DNA from: Kineosporiaceae bacterium
GTDB lineage: Bacteria; Actinomycetota; Actinomycetes; Actinomycetales; Kineosporiaceae
Assembly: GCA_016794595.1 (NCBI GenBank)
Contig: JAEUJN010000106.1
Coordinates: 28,265 to 92,264 of the forward strand
DNA length: 64,000 nucleotides
Direction: 5' to 3'
Part shown: positions 14,904 to 22,580 of the stretch, piece after piece
Position numbering within the stretch: position 1 is the stretch's first letter
How the letters are laid out: each line of letters starts with the position of its first letter
Made by a program: the position numbers and the translations under genes
Notes under the pieces: generated by a model
Told to the model about the DNA's origin: nothing
Seen by the model: only the letters and a program-made list of their open reading frames with translations
Databases searched by the model: none

Positions 14904-15929
14904 TCAGCCGGCGGTCAGCCGCACATTGTCGACGTCCACGTACGACACCAGCCGCTGGTTGATCTTGGCGATCTCGATCACGAGCGGCTGACCCGCCCGG
15001 TCGGCGGGCGCCGTCCAGGACAGCGTCACGTCGGTGAACCGGCCGCACGCCGGAGCCGTCGCCACCTCCTGCGAGGCAACCCGGACCCCATCGGCGAGCA
15101 GCGACAGCCGAGCGCCGCCGAAGTCCTCGGGGGTCGATCGGCACCCGATGGCCACCGTCAACTGATAGGTCACCCCGGCCCGCACCGGTTCACCGATCGA
15201 CTGGCGGGCCGGCGTGGCGATCAGGCCGAACAGCGTCATCGCCGTCGGGCCGGAGAGCCCCGCGACGTCCGAACTGGGGTAGCGCGGCCAGCCGACCCCC
15301 AGGACGCCGGAGGACCCGGTCCACCCCGGCGGTGCGGCACCCAGGAGCTTGCCGATCAGGGGTGCCTGCTGCTCGAAGGTCCCGTTGGTCACCGCCACCG
15401 GAGCCGGCGGGGGCGCGGGTTCGGCCTGGGTCGTGGTGGGGCCGGTGCCGCCTCCCGGAGCCGAGGTGACCCCCACCCCGCCGTCACCGGGAGCGGGCGA
15501 GGGCCCCGAGCCGGGGCCCACCCCCGCCCCGTCCGATGCCGTGGTGTGCGCCCCGGCCGAGGCCGACGGCTGCGCGGGCTGCGAGGGGCGAGGCGAGGCG
15601 GAACCGGACTCGGAGCCGGTGGGCGAGGGGGTGGTGGTCTCGGGGGCGGACGAGCGGATCGAAGGCGTCGGTCGTGAGGGTGAACTCGTCACCGGTGTGG
15701 GCTGCAGGGTGACCTGCGGGTCATCCGGCCGCGGCGACAACCCGTTGACGGCCACGCTCACCACGATCACGCCGACCCCCGCGGCCAGGGCACTCAGCCC
15801 GACGAGGCCACGGCGCAGTTGTCGCGGCGCCGGCGTGGGCCGCACCGGGGCCGGGGCGACCTCGACCTGCTGCTCGTACCAGGCACCCAGCCCGCCGAAG
15901 CGCCGGCGCAACTCCTCGTCGTCACCCAC
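14904..15929 (-). CDS. Single-pass membrane protein with carbohydrate-binding-like outer domain, partner of the ECF sigma factor
   Basis: This 341-residue protein has three parts. A short cytoplasmic head (DDEELRRRFGGLGAWYEQQ) is followed by one membrane helix near residues 45-62 (LVGLSALAAGVGVIVVSVAV). A Ser/Thr/Pro/Gly-rich spacer leads to a C-terminal domain of about 150 residues. That domain begins VTNGTFEQ and ends YVDVDNVRLTAG, typical of beta-sandwich carbohydrate-binding (CBM4/9- or DUF642-like) domains. It follows the sigma factor gene by about 70 bases, the usual place for an anti-sigma factor, but no zinc-binding HxxxCxxC motif is seen. I chose the GTG at 15929, eight bases after GGAGG, because the upstream in-frame GTG sits on that sequence. 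Anti-sigma function is an inference. Confidence 0.75.
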   Translation of the reverse strand: MGDDEELRRRFGGLGAWYEQQVEVAPAPVRPTPAPRQLRRGLVGLSALAAGVGVIVVSVAVNGLSPRPDDPQVTLQPTPVTSSPSRPTPSIRSSAPETTTPSPTGSESGSASPRPSQPAQPSASAGAHTTASDGAGVGPGSGPSPAPGDGGVGVTSAPGGGTGPTTTQAEPAPPPAPVAVTNGTFEQQAPLIGKLLGAAPPGWTGSSGVLGVGWPRYPSSDVAGLSGPTAMTLFGLIATPARQSIGEPVRAGVTYQLTVAIGCRSTPEDFGGARLSLLADGVRVASQEVATAPACGRFTDVTLSWTAPADRAGQPLVIEIAKINQRLVSYVDVDNVRLTAG

Positions 15930-15998
15930 GGGTGTCACCTCCGTCCTGCTGGAGCGGGAGGGTCGGCAGGGGCAACCTCGGCGGCCGTCTCACGATGC

Positions 15999-16499
15999 CT
16001 ACCACAACCCCACCTCCGCCGAGCCGTCGGTTGGTTCACCGAGTTCGGCCTTGAGCCTGCGGCGTCCCCGGGCGAGTTGGCTCTTGACCGTCTCCTCGGG
16101 TAGCTCGAGGGTCTGGGCGATCTGCTGCACCGGCAGGTCGAGCAGGTAGCGCAGGGTGAGCACGGCGCGGTAGTGGATCGGCAGCCTTCCCAGGGCCCGG
16201 TGCAGGTCGAGGACCTCGGGTGGCGGCGGCAACTCGGCGCCCGGGACGCGACCGGCCAACCGGGTCAGAGCCGTTGCCTTCCGCCGGGCCCGCCGAAGGG
16301 TGTTCAGCGACAGGTTGTAGGTGACCCGGCGCACCCAGCCCTCGGGATCCTCGTACCCGCGGATGCGCGGCCAGTGACGGTGAGCGCGCTCGAAAGCCTC
16401 CTGCACGACGTCCTCGGCCTCGGCAAGGCTGCCCAGGGTGACCGCGGCGGCGACGACGATGCGGCGATAGGAGGCGGCGTAGAACTCCTCGAAGTCCAC
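15999..16499 (-). CDS. ECF RNA polymerase sigma factor, SigE-family type
   Basis: This 166-residue sigma factor has only regions 2 and 4. Region 2 shows FEEFYAASYRRIVVAAAVTLGSLAEAEDVVQEAFERAHRHWPRI and PEGWVRRVTYNLSLNTLRR. Region 4 shows LPIHYRAVLTLRYLLDLPVQQIAQTLELPEETVKSQLARGRRRLK, ending in a helix-turn-helix that reads -35 elements. The start is a GTG at 16499. The downstream gene encodes a membrane protein that may hold it inactive. The divergent gene encodes the MMPL exporter. An ECF-type promoter pattern at 16518-16542 points at that exporter. Confidence 0.9.
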   Translation of the reverse strand: MDFEEFYAASYRRIVVAAAVTLGSLAEAEDVVQEAFERAHRHWPRIRGYEDPEGWVRRVTYNLSLNTLRRARRKATALTRLAGRVPGAELPPPPEVLDLHRALGRLPIHYRAVLTLRYLLDLPVQQIAQTLELPEETVKSQLARGRRRLKAELGEPTDGSAEVGLW

Positions 16500-16517
16500 G
16501 CCCTGCCCTCCCCCGTG

Positions 16518-16542
16518 GGAACGAACCGATCCACCCGCTGTT
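16518..16542 (+). promoter_or_regulatory. Possible ECF-sigma promoter towards the MMPL gene
   Basis: GGAAC at 16518-16522, a 17-base spacer and GTT at 16540-16542 match the general ECF promoter layout. It reads away from the sigma gene towards the exporter. It would leave a leader of roughly 270 bases. This is pattern matching only. Confidence 0.3.
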
Positions 16543-16551
16543 CGGATGATG

Positions 16552-16563
16552 GCCGATATCGGC
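16552..16563. promoter_or_regulatory. Perfect 12-bp palindrome upstream of the sigma factor gene
   Basis: GCCGATATCGGC is a perfect palindrome 53 bases before the sigma factor start. It is a candidate operator for an unknown regulator. Confidence 0.35.
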
Positions 16564-16629
16564 GGCCTCAGGGCGCCAACCCTGCCCGTGCCGACCAGCC
16601 GTCGCAGGGATCACCCGGACCAACGCGGA

Positions 16630-16645
16630 TGTGATTCATGCCACA
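16630..16645. promoter_or_regulatory. CRP-like palindrome between the sigma factor and MMPL genes
   Basis: TGTGATTCATGCCACA matches TGTGA-N6-TCACA at nine of ten fixed positions. It also shares the flanking CACATCTG with the site upstream of the PKS gene. It lies 131 bases before the sigma factor gene and 173 bases before the MMPL gene, so it could serve either. Confidence 0.45.
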
Positions 16646-16817
16646 TCTGCGGACTGCACCCGAAGTGCGCCGTGGCGGTGTGTCGGAACTGCTGTCCATC
16701 TGTCCCGAGGACGGTCCCGGATGATCCCCCGGGTCTGATCTCGGGTCTGCCCCAGGTGCCCCCAGGCCCGCCGCGACCCGGCGGCGAGGCCCGGCGAACC
16801 CCGACCGAGAGGAAGTC

Positions 16818-19490
16818 GTGACCCCTGCCGGCCCGTCGCGGCACGCCACCCCGTCCCCTGCGGACGGCACGCCGCCCCCGGACGACGGCCCGAACCGCCG
16901 TTGGTGGGTGGAGCCCGACGCCGGGACCTCCCCCGCGGACGTCCCGGGTGCTGTCGCGGAGATCCTCACCGCGGCGCGGGCGGAGGCGGCCGAGGTGGTG
17001 GACCGGGCCGAGCGACGGGCGGCGTCCATCGTCGAGGAGGCGCGGCGCCAGGCGTCGGCCGAGCTGCGGGAGGCCCGCTCGCAAGCCCGGGCACTGATCC
17101 GCGATGCCGCGGTGATCGTGCAGTCCCTGACCCGCGACGGGCAGGGACCGAGCCGAGGGAGACCCTCGCCCGGCGATCCCGCGACCGAGGCGCCCGCGGT
17201 TGCGGATCGCGCGGTTCCGGCAGCGGGGGGTCCGGCATCCCTCGCGGTCCCGGCATCCCCGCAGGCACGGTCACCGCACCGGCGCGCAGAGCCGCGGCAG
17301 CGCAGCTGGGGCCGCTTCGTCCACCGTCACCGATGGGCGACGATCGCCGTCGCCGGGTTGCTGGCCACCATCGGCGCCCTCTGGGGGCCCGGGGTGGTGG
17401 GCCTGCTGGCCAACGGCGGCTTCGACGTCCCGGGCTCGGAGTCCTTCGCCACCGACCGGTCCATCAGCACCACCGTCGGGCGCCCGACGCCGGACGTGAT
17501 CGCGCTGTACTCCAGCCCGGAGCTCACCGTGGACGATGCCCGGTTCCAGCGCGCGGTCTCGCAGGTGGTCGAGCAGCTTCCCCGCGCCGGGGTGCGCACG
17601 GTGACCAGCTACTGGACGACGAACTCACCCGCCATGGTCTCCGCCGACCGGCGCTCGACCATCGTCGGGATCTACCTCAGCGGTGACGAGGATGCCCGGA
17701 TCGCGACCTACCGCGCCATCGCCGACACCCTGGACGTCGACCCGGCCGTGGCCAGCACCCGGCTCGGCGGGGTGAGCGCCGCCGACGCCCAGATCAGCGA
17801 CCAGGTCTCGGCCGATCTCACCCGCGCCGAGGTGCTCTCGGCGCCCCTGCTCGCCGTCCTGCTGGTGATCGTCTTCGGCGGCCTGGTCGCCGCCGGGCTC
17901 CCCCTGATGGTCGGTGGCGTCACCGTCGTGCTCGCGTTCGCCGTCCTGCGGCTGCTGTTGCAGGTGACCTCGATCTCGGTGTTCGCGGTCAACGTGGTCA
18001 CCCTGCTGGGGCTGGGCCTGGCCATCGACTACGCCCTGCTCATGGTCAAGCGCTTCAGCGAGGAGTTGAGCGCCGGCCGGGACGTGCCCGAGGCCCTCGA
18101 GCGGACCATGCGTACGGCGGGGCGCAGCATCCTGGTCTCGGCGGTGATCGTCACCGTCTCGTTGTCCGGGTTGCTCTTCTTCCCGATGGTCTTCCTGCGC
18201 TCGATGGCATACGGCGGCGTGGCGGTGGTCGCCCTGGCTGCCCTGGTGGCCACCACCCTGCTCCCGGCAACCCTCGCCGCACTCGGCCACCGGGTGGACG
18301 CCCTGGCCCTGCCGTGGGCACGCCGCCGGGCGGCGGCCCGGGCGGCACGCGAGGACGCCACCGGGCTGTGGGCGCGACTGGCGCACAGCGTGATGCGGCG
18401 TCCGGTGATCTACGTGCTGGCCGTCGGCGCCCTGCTCACGCTGATGGCGCTGCCGGTGCGTACGGTGACGTTCGGGGGGATCGACGAGCGCCAGTTGCCC
18501 ACCTCGGCACCCGCCCGTCAGGTGGCGGAGGCGCTGGCCGACGACTTCCCCCAGGTGCCCTCAGAGCCGATCCAGATCCTGCTCACCGGGGGCGGGGAGG
18601 CCGCCGTCAGCGCGGTGAGCTCAGCCGTCAGGGCGATGCCCGGGGTCACCGGCCTCGCCCCGGCCGGGCGCAGCGGCCAGAGCACCCTGCTGAGCGTCAC
18701 CTATCGCGGCGAGGCCGTCGACCAGACCGCCAGGGGGCTGGTGGAGAGCATCCGGGAGCTCACGCCCCCGGCCGGCACCCGACTCACGGTGGGCGGCTAC
18801 AGCGCTCAACAGGTCGACCTGCGCGCGAGCATCCGGGACGGCCTGTGGCGGATGGCCCTGCTCGTGATCGCGGTGACCTTCCTGCTGCTGTTCCTGGCGT
18901 TCGGGTCGCTGGTGGTGCCGCTCAAGGCCGTGCTGATCACCCTGGCCACGATCGTGGCCTCGCTCGGGGTCGTCGTCCTGGTGTTCCAGCACGGCATCGG
19001 GTCCGGGCTGCTCGACTTCGTCTCGACGGGGAGCATCGAGCTGACCCAGCCGATCCTGGTGGCGGCCATCCTGTTCGGCCTGACCACCGACTACGAGATC
19101 TTCCTGCTCTCGCGCATCCGTGAGTACTGGGATCGCACCGGGGACAACACCCAGGCGGTGGCTCTCGGGCTCCAGCGCACCGGGCCGATCATCACCAGCG
19201 CAGCCGCGCTGATCCTGGTGGTGATCGCCGCCTTCTCCACCTCGAAGATCATTTTCATCAAGCTCATCGGCGTGGGGATGGCGGTCTCGATCCTGCTGGA
19301 CGCCACCGTGATGCGTGCCCTGCTGGTGCCGGCCACGATGCGGTTGCTCGGGCGGTGGAACTGGTGGGCGCCGGCGCCCCTGGCCCGGTGGTGGGCCAGG
19401 CACCGCCCGCCACTCGAGGGCCCCCGGGCGGAGGACGCCCCCGAGGCCGACCCGATCTCGAACGTCCTGGATCTGCGACCCCGCCAGTGA
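16818..19490 (+). CDS. MMPL-family (RND) transporter with an N-terminal coiled coil
   Basis: This 890-residue inner-membrane protein has the two-fold repeated MMPL layout of helix-loop-helix bundles. The first bundle carries LLGLGLAIDYALLMVKRFSEEL and the second ILFGLTTDYEIFLLSRIREYW. These Asp-Tyr motifs are the proton-relay signature of the family. In actinobacteria such proteins export lipids, often products of neighbouring PKS genes. Before the first helix there are about 165 extra residues. Residues 45-100 form a charged Ala/Glu/Arg coiled coil (EILTAARAEAAEVVDRAERR onward), reminiscent of DivIVA-like segments. The GTG start follows AGAGGAAG. It diverges from the sigma factor and is close to the PKS, so I infer export of the PKS-derived lipid. 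Confidence 0.9.
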   Translation: MTPAGPSRHATPSPADGTPPPDDGPNRRWWVEPDAGTSPADVPGAVAEILTAARAEAAEVVDRAERRAASIVEEARRQASAELREARSQARALIRDAAVIVQSLTRDGQGPSRGRPSPGDPATEAPAVADRAVPAAGGPASLAVPASPQARSPHRRAEPRQRSWGRFVHRHRWATIAVAGLLATIGALWGPGVVGLLANGGFDVPGSESFATDRSISTTVGRPTPDVIALYSSPELTVDDARFQRAVSQVVEQLPRAGVRTVTSYWTTNSPAMVSADRRSTIVGIYLSGDEDARIATYRAIADTLDVDPAVASTRLGGVSAADAQISDQVSADLTRAEVLSAPLLAVLLVIVFGGLVAAGLPLMVGGVTVVLAFAVLRLLLQVTSISVFAVNVVTLLGLGLAIDYALLMVKRFSEELSAGRDVPEALERTMRTAGRSILVSAVIVTVSLSGLLFFPMVFLRSMAYGGVAVVALAALVATTLLPATLAALGHRVDALALPWARRRAAARAAREDATGLWARLAHSVMRRPVIYVLAVGALLTLMALPVRTVTFGGIDERQLPTSAPARQVAEALADDFPQVPSEPIQILLTGGGEAAVSAVSSAVRAMPGVTGLAPAGRSGQSTLLSVTYRGEAVDQTARGLVESIRELTPPAGTRLTVGGYSAQQVDLRASIRDGLWRMALLVIAVTFLLLFLAFGSLVVPLKAVLITLATIVASLGVVVLVFQHGIGSGLLDFVSTGSIELTQPILVAAILFGLTTDYEIFLLSRIREYWDRTGDNTQAVALGLQRTGPIITSAAALILVVIAAFSTSKIIFIKLIGVGMAVSILLDATVMRALLVPATMRLLGRWNWWAPAPLARWWARHRPPLEGPRAEDAPEADPISNVLDLRPRQ

Positions 19491-19509
19491 GTGGCGGGGA
19501 CCCCGATCG

Positions 19510-20160
19510 TCAACCGGACGCCGCCCCGGCGGCGTGCGGGGACTGCGGGGACTGCCAGCCGCGACCGATGGCGGCCAGGTGCTCCTCGTAGAGCGTGCGG
19601 GCCGCCGGGCCACTCACGGGCCACCCCCCCGCGATCTCCAGTGAGACCAGGCCGTGGACGCCGGCCCAGATGGACATGGTGATCGTGGGGACGTCCCCGT
19701 GCAGCAGGCCACCGGACACCAGGGTGCGCACCAGGGCAGCCAGCACCGAGATGGTCTCGTCGTCCATCAGCTCCGAGGTCGCGAGCACGGGTTCTCCCGG
19801 TGGCGGCTCGCGGTGTCCGGAGCGGGCACGGCCGCCGAACATCACCGCGTACAGCGCCGGATGGGCCAGCGCCCAGTCGCGGTAGGCATGGCCGAGCGCG
19901 GTCAGGTCTGCGAGCGGATCGCCGGTGACCGGGCTGTCGCGCTGCGCCTGGAGGAAGCCGGCCCGTGCCCGCTCGACCACCGCCGCGACCAGCCCGGCCT
20001 TGTCGCCGAACATGCTGTACACCGCGCTGGTCGAGGTTCCGGCGGCGGTGGCCAGCGGGCGCAGGGACAGCGCATCCAGGCCCCCGGCGGCCAGCATCGC
20101 CGCAGCCCGGGTGATCAGTTGTCGCGCCAGGTTCTCGTCGTAGACCTTGGGGCGCGCCAT
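19510..20160 (-). CDS. TetR-family transcriptional regulator
   Basis: This 216-residue regulator has an N-terminal helix-turn-helix, LSLRPLATAAGTSTSAVYSMFGDKAGLVAAVVERA. Its C-terminal ligand domain of the WHG-containing TetR type has HPALYAVMFGGRA and IWAGVHGLVSLEIAGGW. It converges on the MMPL gene, with 19 bases between the stops, and diverges from the DUF4188 gene. An inverted repeat in the shared 62-base gap is a likely operator, so it probably represses itself and that neighbour. Control of the MMPL gene cannot be excluded. Confidence 0.88.
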   Translation of the reverse strand: MARPKVYDENLARQLITRAAAMLAAGGLDALSLRPLATAAGTSTSAVYSMFGDKAGLVAAVVERARAGFLQAQRDSPVTGDPLADLTALGHAYRDWALAHPALYAVMFGGRARSGHREPPPGEPVLATSELMDDETISVLAALVRTLVSGGLLHGDVPTITMSIWAGVHGLVSLEIAGGWPVSGPAARTLYEEHLAAIGRGWQSPQSPHAAGAASG

Positions 20161-20176
20161 GGTGCCAGCATAGGGT
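20147..20176 (+). promoter_or_regulatory. Possible promoter of the DUF4188 gene
   Basis: TTGGGG at 20147-20152 and TAGGGT at 20171-20176 are 18 bases apart. Transcription would start inside the inverted repeat at 20178-20194, consistent with repression by the divergent TetR protein. On the other strand, TATAAA at 20190-20185 is a possible -10 element of the regulator gene. Confidence 0.35.
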
Positions 20177-20177
20177 A

Positions 20178-20194
20178 ACGTTGTTTTATAACGT
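20178..20194. promoter_or_regulatory. Probable TetR operator
   Basis: ACGTT, seven AT-rich bases and AACGT form an inverted repeat in the gap between the divergent TetR and DUF4188 genes. The local AT content is strikingly above the surroundings. Confidence 0.5.
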
Positions 20195-20222
20195 CGTGAT
20201 GAAACTTCGACAGGAGGCTTCG

Positions 20223-20723
20223 ATGAGCCGAGTCCACCCCGGGCGGTTCACCGCCCCCGCAGACACCGAGGTCACCGTCTTCCTGATCGGGATGCGGTTC
20301 AACCGACTGCACCGCATCGATGCCTGGTGGCCCGTGGTGAGCGCGATGCCGCCCATGCTGCGCCACCTGGCCGCCCACCCGGAGACGGGCATGCTCGGCC
20401 AGCACTCCTGGTTCGGCCGGACCACGATCCTGCTCACCTACTGGCGCGACCCCCAGTCATTGCAGGCGTTCGCCGCCGACACCGACGCCCCGCACCTCGA
20501 GCCGTGGCGGCGGTTCATGCGCCGGGTCGGCGCCTCGGGGACGGTCGGCATCTGGCACGAGACCTACGTGGTCCCGGCCGGGCACCAGGAGTCGCTGTAC
20601 GCCAACATGCCGGTCTTCGGGCTGGCCGCTGCCACCCGCCACGTCCCCGTCGGGCCGGGCAGCAGCACAGCCCGGCAACGGCTGCGGCTCGGCAGCGCCA
20701 CACCCGCTCCCGGTGCCGAGTAG
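20223..20723 (+). CDS. DUF4188 domain protein
   Basis: This 166-residue protein of unknown function belongs to the DUF4188 group. Visible features are TEVTVFLIGMRFNRLHRIDAWWPVV, GMLGQHSWFGRTTILLTYWR and GIWHETYVVPAGHQESLYANMPVFGLAAAT, suggestive of a ferredoxin-like (dimeric alpha-beta barrel) fold. The ATG at 20223 is favoured because AGGAGG lies five bases upstream; an earlier in-frame ATG has no such signal. It sits divergent to a TetR gene and is probably its target. Related proteins are often annotated as fluoride- or aldoxime-related, but I would not assign a reaction. Confidence 0.8.
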   Translation: MSRVHPGRFTAPADTEVTVFLIGMRFNRLHRIDAWWPVVSAMPPMLRHLAAHPETGMLGQHSWFGRTTILLTYWRDPQSLQAFAADTDAPHLEPWRRFMRRVGASGTVGIWHETYVVPAGHQESLYANMPVFGLAAATRHVPVGPGSSTARQRLRLGSATPAPGAE

Positions 20724-20811
20724 CCGGCGCCACCGGCGCCCGGAGCCGCCGGACAGCGCCGCCCACCGATAACCCGGCGACGGGAGCACCGCCGGTTCGT
20801 AGAATCGTCGG

Positions 20812-21768
20812 ATGAATCGGCCAGGAACCCGCGGCGGCGACGGTGTGCTCTACGGGCTCGCGGCCTACGGGATCTGGGGTGTGTTCCCGCTCTACTTCGT
20901 CCACCTCGCCCGATCCTCCCCGGTCGAGATCGTCCTGCACCGGGTGCTCTGGTCGTTGCTGATCTGCCTGGGCCTCGTGGCGATCCTGCGACGCGGGCGC
21001 AGTCTGCTGGAGGCGATGCGCTCGGTGCGCACCGTCGTCCCGCTGACCATTGCCGCCCTGTTCCTCGCGGGCAACTGGGGGATCTACGTCTTCGCGGTCA
21101 CCTCCGGCCAGGTGGTCCAGGCGAGCCTGGGCTACTTCATCAACCCCCTGGTGACGGTGCTGCTGGGCGTCGTGGTGCTGCGCGAGCGGCTGCGGCCGGC
21201 CCAGTGGACGGCGGTCGCGATCGGGGCCGTCGCCGTCACGGTGCTCACCCTGGACTACGGCCGGCTGCCGTGGATCGCTCTCAGCCTGGCCTTCTCGTTC
21301 GCCATCTACGGGCTGGTCAAGAACCGGGTGGGCGTCAGTCACAGCGCGTTGACCAGCCTGACCACCGAGACGCTGGTCCTGGCGCCGGTGGCCGCCGCCG
21401 TCCTGATCGGGATCGAGGCCCGCGGTGCCGGCCACTTCAGCGACAACCCGCCCTGGCAGGGATTGCTGCTGGCCAGCACCGGCATCGCGACCGTCGGGCC
21501 GCTGCTGCTGTTCGCTGCCGCCGCGCGGCGGGTCCCGCTGTCGACGGTGGGGCTGATGCAGTTCCTCACCCCGGTGCTCCAGCTGATGTGCGGGGTCCTG
21601 GTCCTCGGGGAGCGGGTGCCGCCCTCGCGCTGGATCGGGTTCACGCTGGTCTGGCTCGCCCTGGCCGTGCTGAGCCTGGACTCGCTGCGCTCGGCCCGAC
21701 GCCGGGTCCGGGCCGCTGCACCCGTGGACGGCGCGCCGCTCACCGAGGTGGCCAGCAGCCTGCGATGA
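20812..21768 (+). CDS. rarD: EamA-family transporter, RarD type
   Basis: This 318-residue protein has about ten membrane helices in two EamA repeats. Family landmarks include GLAAYGIWGVFPLYF, SSPVEIVLHRVLWSLLICL, GNWGIYVFAVTSGQVVQASLGYFINPLVTVLLGVVVLRERL and LSTVGLMQFLTPVLQL, close to the RarD consensus. RarD proteins are permeases of unproven substrate; chloramphenicol sensitivity is only a historical link. The gene stands alone on the plus strand, 88 bases after the DUF4188 gene. Confidence 0.9.
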   Translation: MNRPGTRGGDGVLYGLAAYGIWGVFPLYFVHLARSSPVEIVLHRVLWSLLICLGLVAILRRGRSLLEAMRSVRTVVPLTIAALFLAGNWGIYVFAVTSGQVVQASLGYFINPLVTVLLGVVVLRERLRPAQWTAVAIGAVAVTVLTLDYGRLPWIALSLAFSFAIYGLVKNRVGVSHSALTSLTTETLVLAPVAAAVLIGIEARGAGHFSDNPPWQGLLLASTGIATVGPLLLFAAAARRVPLSTVGLMQFLTPVLQLMCGVLVLGERVPPSRWIGFTLVWLALAVLSLDSLRSARRRVRAAAPVDGAPLTEVASSLR

Positions 21769-21839
21769 ACCACCGGTCGGCGGGCTGTGAGCTGGGTAGG
21801 GTCGAGCCCTCGACCAGAGACCGTTCCGGGGGACGACGC

Positions 21840-22493
21840 ATGATCCGATCCGCTCCCACCCGTCCCGGCCGAGGCGCTGCCCGGCCGCACTCACCGGCCC
21901 CGGCCCCGCGGCGTCCGATCGCGCGGCGTCCCCCTCTGCAGCGGCCGGCTCTGCACCGTCCGGCTCTGGCACGCCTCGCCCTCCTGTCGCTGGTCGTCGG
22001 CCTGACCGGCTGCTCTGGGTCGCCGTCGACCCCGGGCAGCACGACGGCGGCCGGCCCGGCAGCCGGGTCGACGCCGTCCACCGCCTCGAGCCCCGCGCCC
22101 CTCGCGACCACCGTGGCGAGCATCCCGGCGCGCACCGTGTCGGTCATCCCACCGTCAGCGGGCGGTGGCCCGGGGGTCACGGCCGGCGACCGGACGACCG
22201 AGGTGGTCTCGCGCTTCTACAGCGCCTACCTCGCCCGACCGGGTCGGGCGACGGCGGCCAACTTCGTCGACCCGCCATTGCTGGCCGTGCTGTTCGCCCC
22301 GCAGGCCGCCTTCGATCGCGTGGTGTGCGGTCACACCCTGCCGGACAGCATCACGGTCGCTCCGGCCACGCCGAGCGGGTCCTCCGCCACCGTCCAGGTG
22401 ACCCCGACACACCAGGGGGCGACCCGGCCACCGATCGAGGTGACGGTGCGCGCATCCGACCAACGGATCACCCGGATCGACTGCGCGGACTGA
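21840..22493 (+). CDS. Putative lipoprotein, uncharacterised
   Basis: This protein has 217 residues. A long Arg/Pro-rich head of about 45 residues precedes a hydrophobic segment (LALLSLVVGL) and a lipobox LTGC at about residue 58, so it is probably exported and lipid-anchored. A Ser/Thr/Pro/Ala-rich linker follows. The C-terminal 100 residues (TEVVSRFYSAYLARPGR through ITRIDC) resemble a small NTF2-like or DUF-type outer domain with two cysteines. GGGGGA precedes the ATG. The length of the head is unusual, and the true start may be further in. No function can be named. Confidence 0.65.
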   Translation: MIRSAPTRPGRGAARPHSPAPAPRRPIARRPPLQRPALHRPALARLALLSLVVGLTGCSGSPSTPGSTTAAGPAAGSTPSTASSPAPLATTVASIPARTVSVIPPSAGGGPGVTAGDRTTEVVSRFYSAYLARPGRATAANFVDPPLLAVLFAPQAAFDRVVCGHTLPDSITVAPATPSGSSATVQVTPTHQGATRPPIEVTVRASDQRITRIDCAD

Positions 22494-22500
22494 CCCGAGA

Positions 22501-22562
22501 CTCGACGGGCTCGACTGGACTGGGTTGTACTGGACTGGGCTGGGCTGGGCTCGACTGGACCG
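22501..22562. repeat. Irregular short tandem repeat (TGGACTGGG/CTGGG units)
   Basis: Repeated TGGACTGGG and CTGGG units fill most of the gap between the lipoprotein gene and ligC. One strand is rich in G and T. It looks like slippage-generated sequence and has no clear stem-loop. Confidence 0.6.
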
Positions 22563-22580
22563 GTCGCGATCGCGGCCCAC

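Larger units (their letters stand above)
16500..16817. other. Divergent regulatory region between the sigma factor and MMPL genes
   Basis: This 318-base gap has no convincing gene. It contains an ECF-type promoter pattern, a perfect 12-bp palindrome and a CRP-like site, each listed separately. A short open frame on the plus strand has a cysteine-rich but unconserved-looking translation, and I do not call it. Confidence 0.6.

Noticed and set aside
16546..16821. 91-codon plus-strand frame with several cysteines between the sigma factor and MMPL genes
   Set aside because: No ribosome site, composition unlike neighbours, and it covers the regulatory palindromes.
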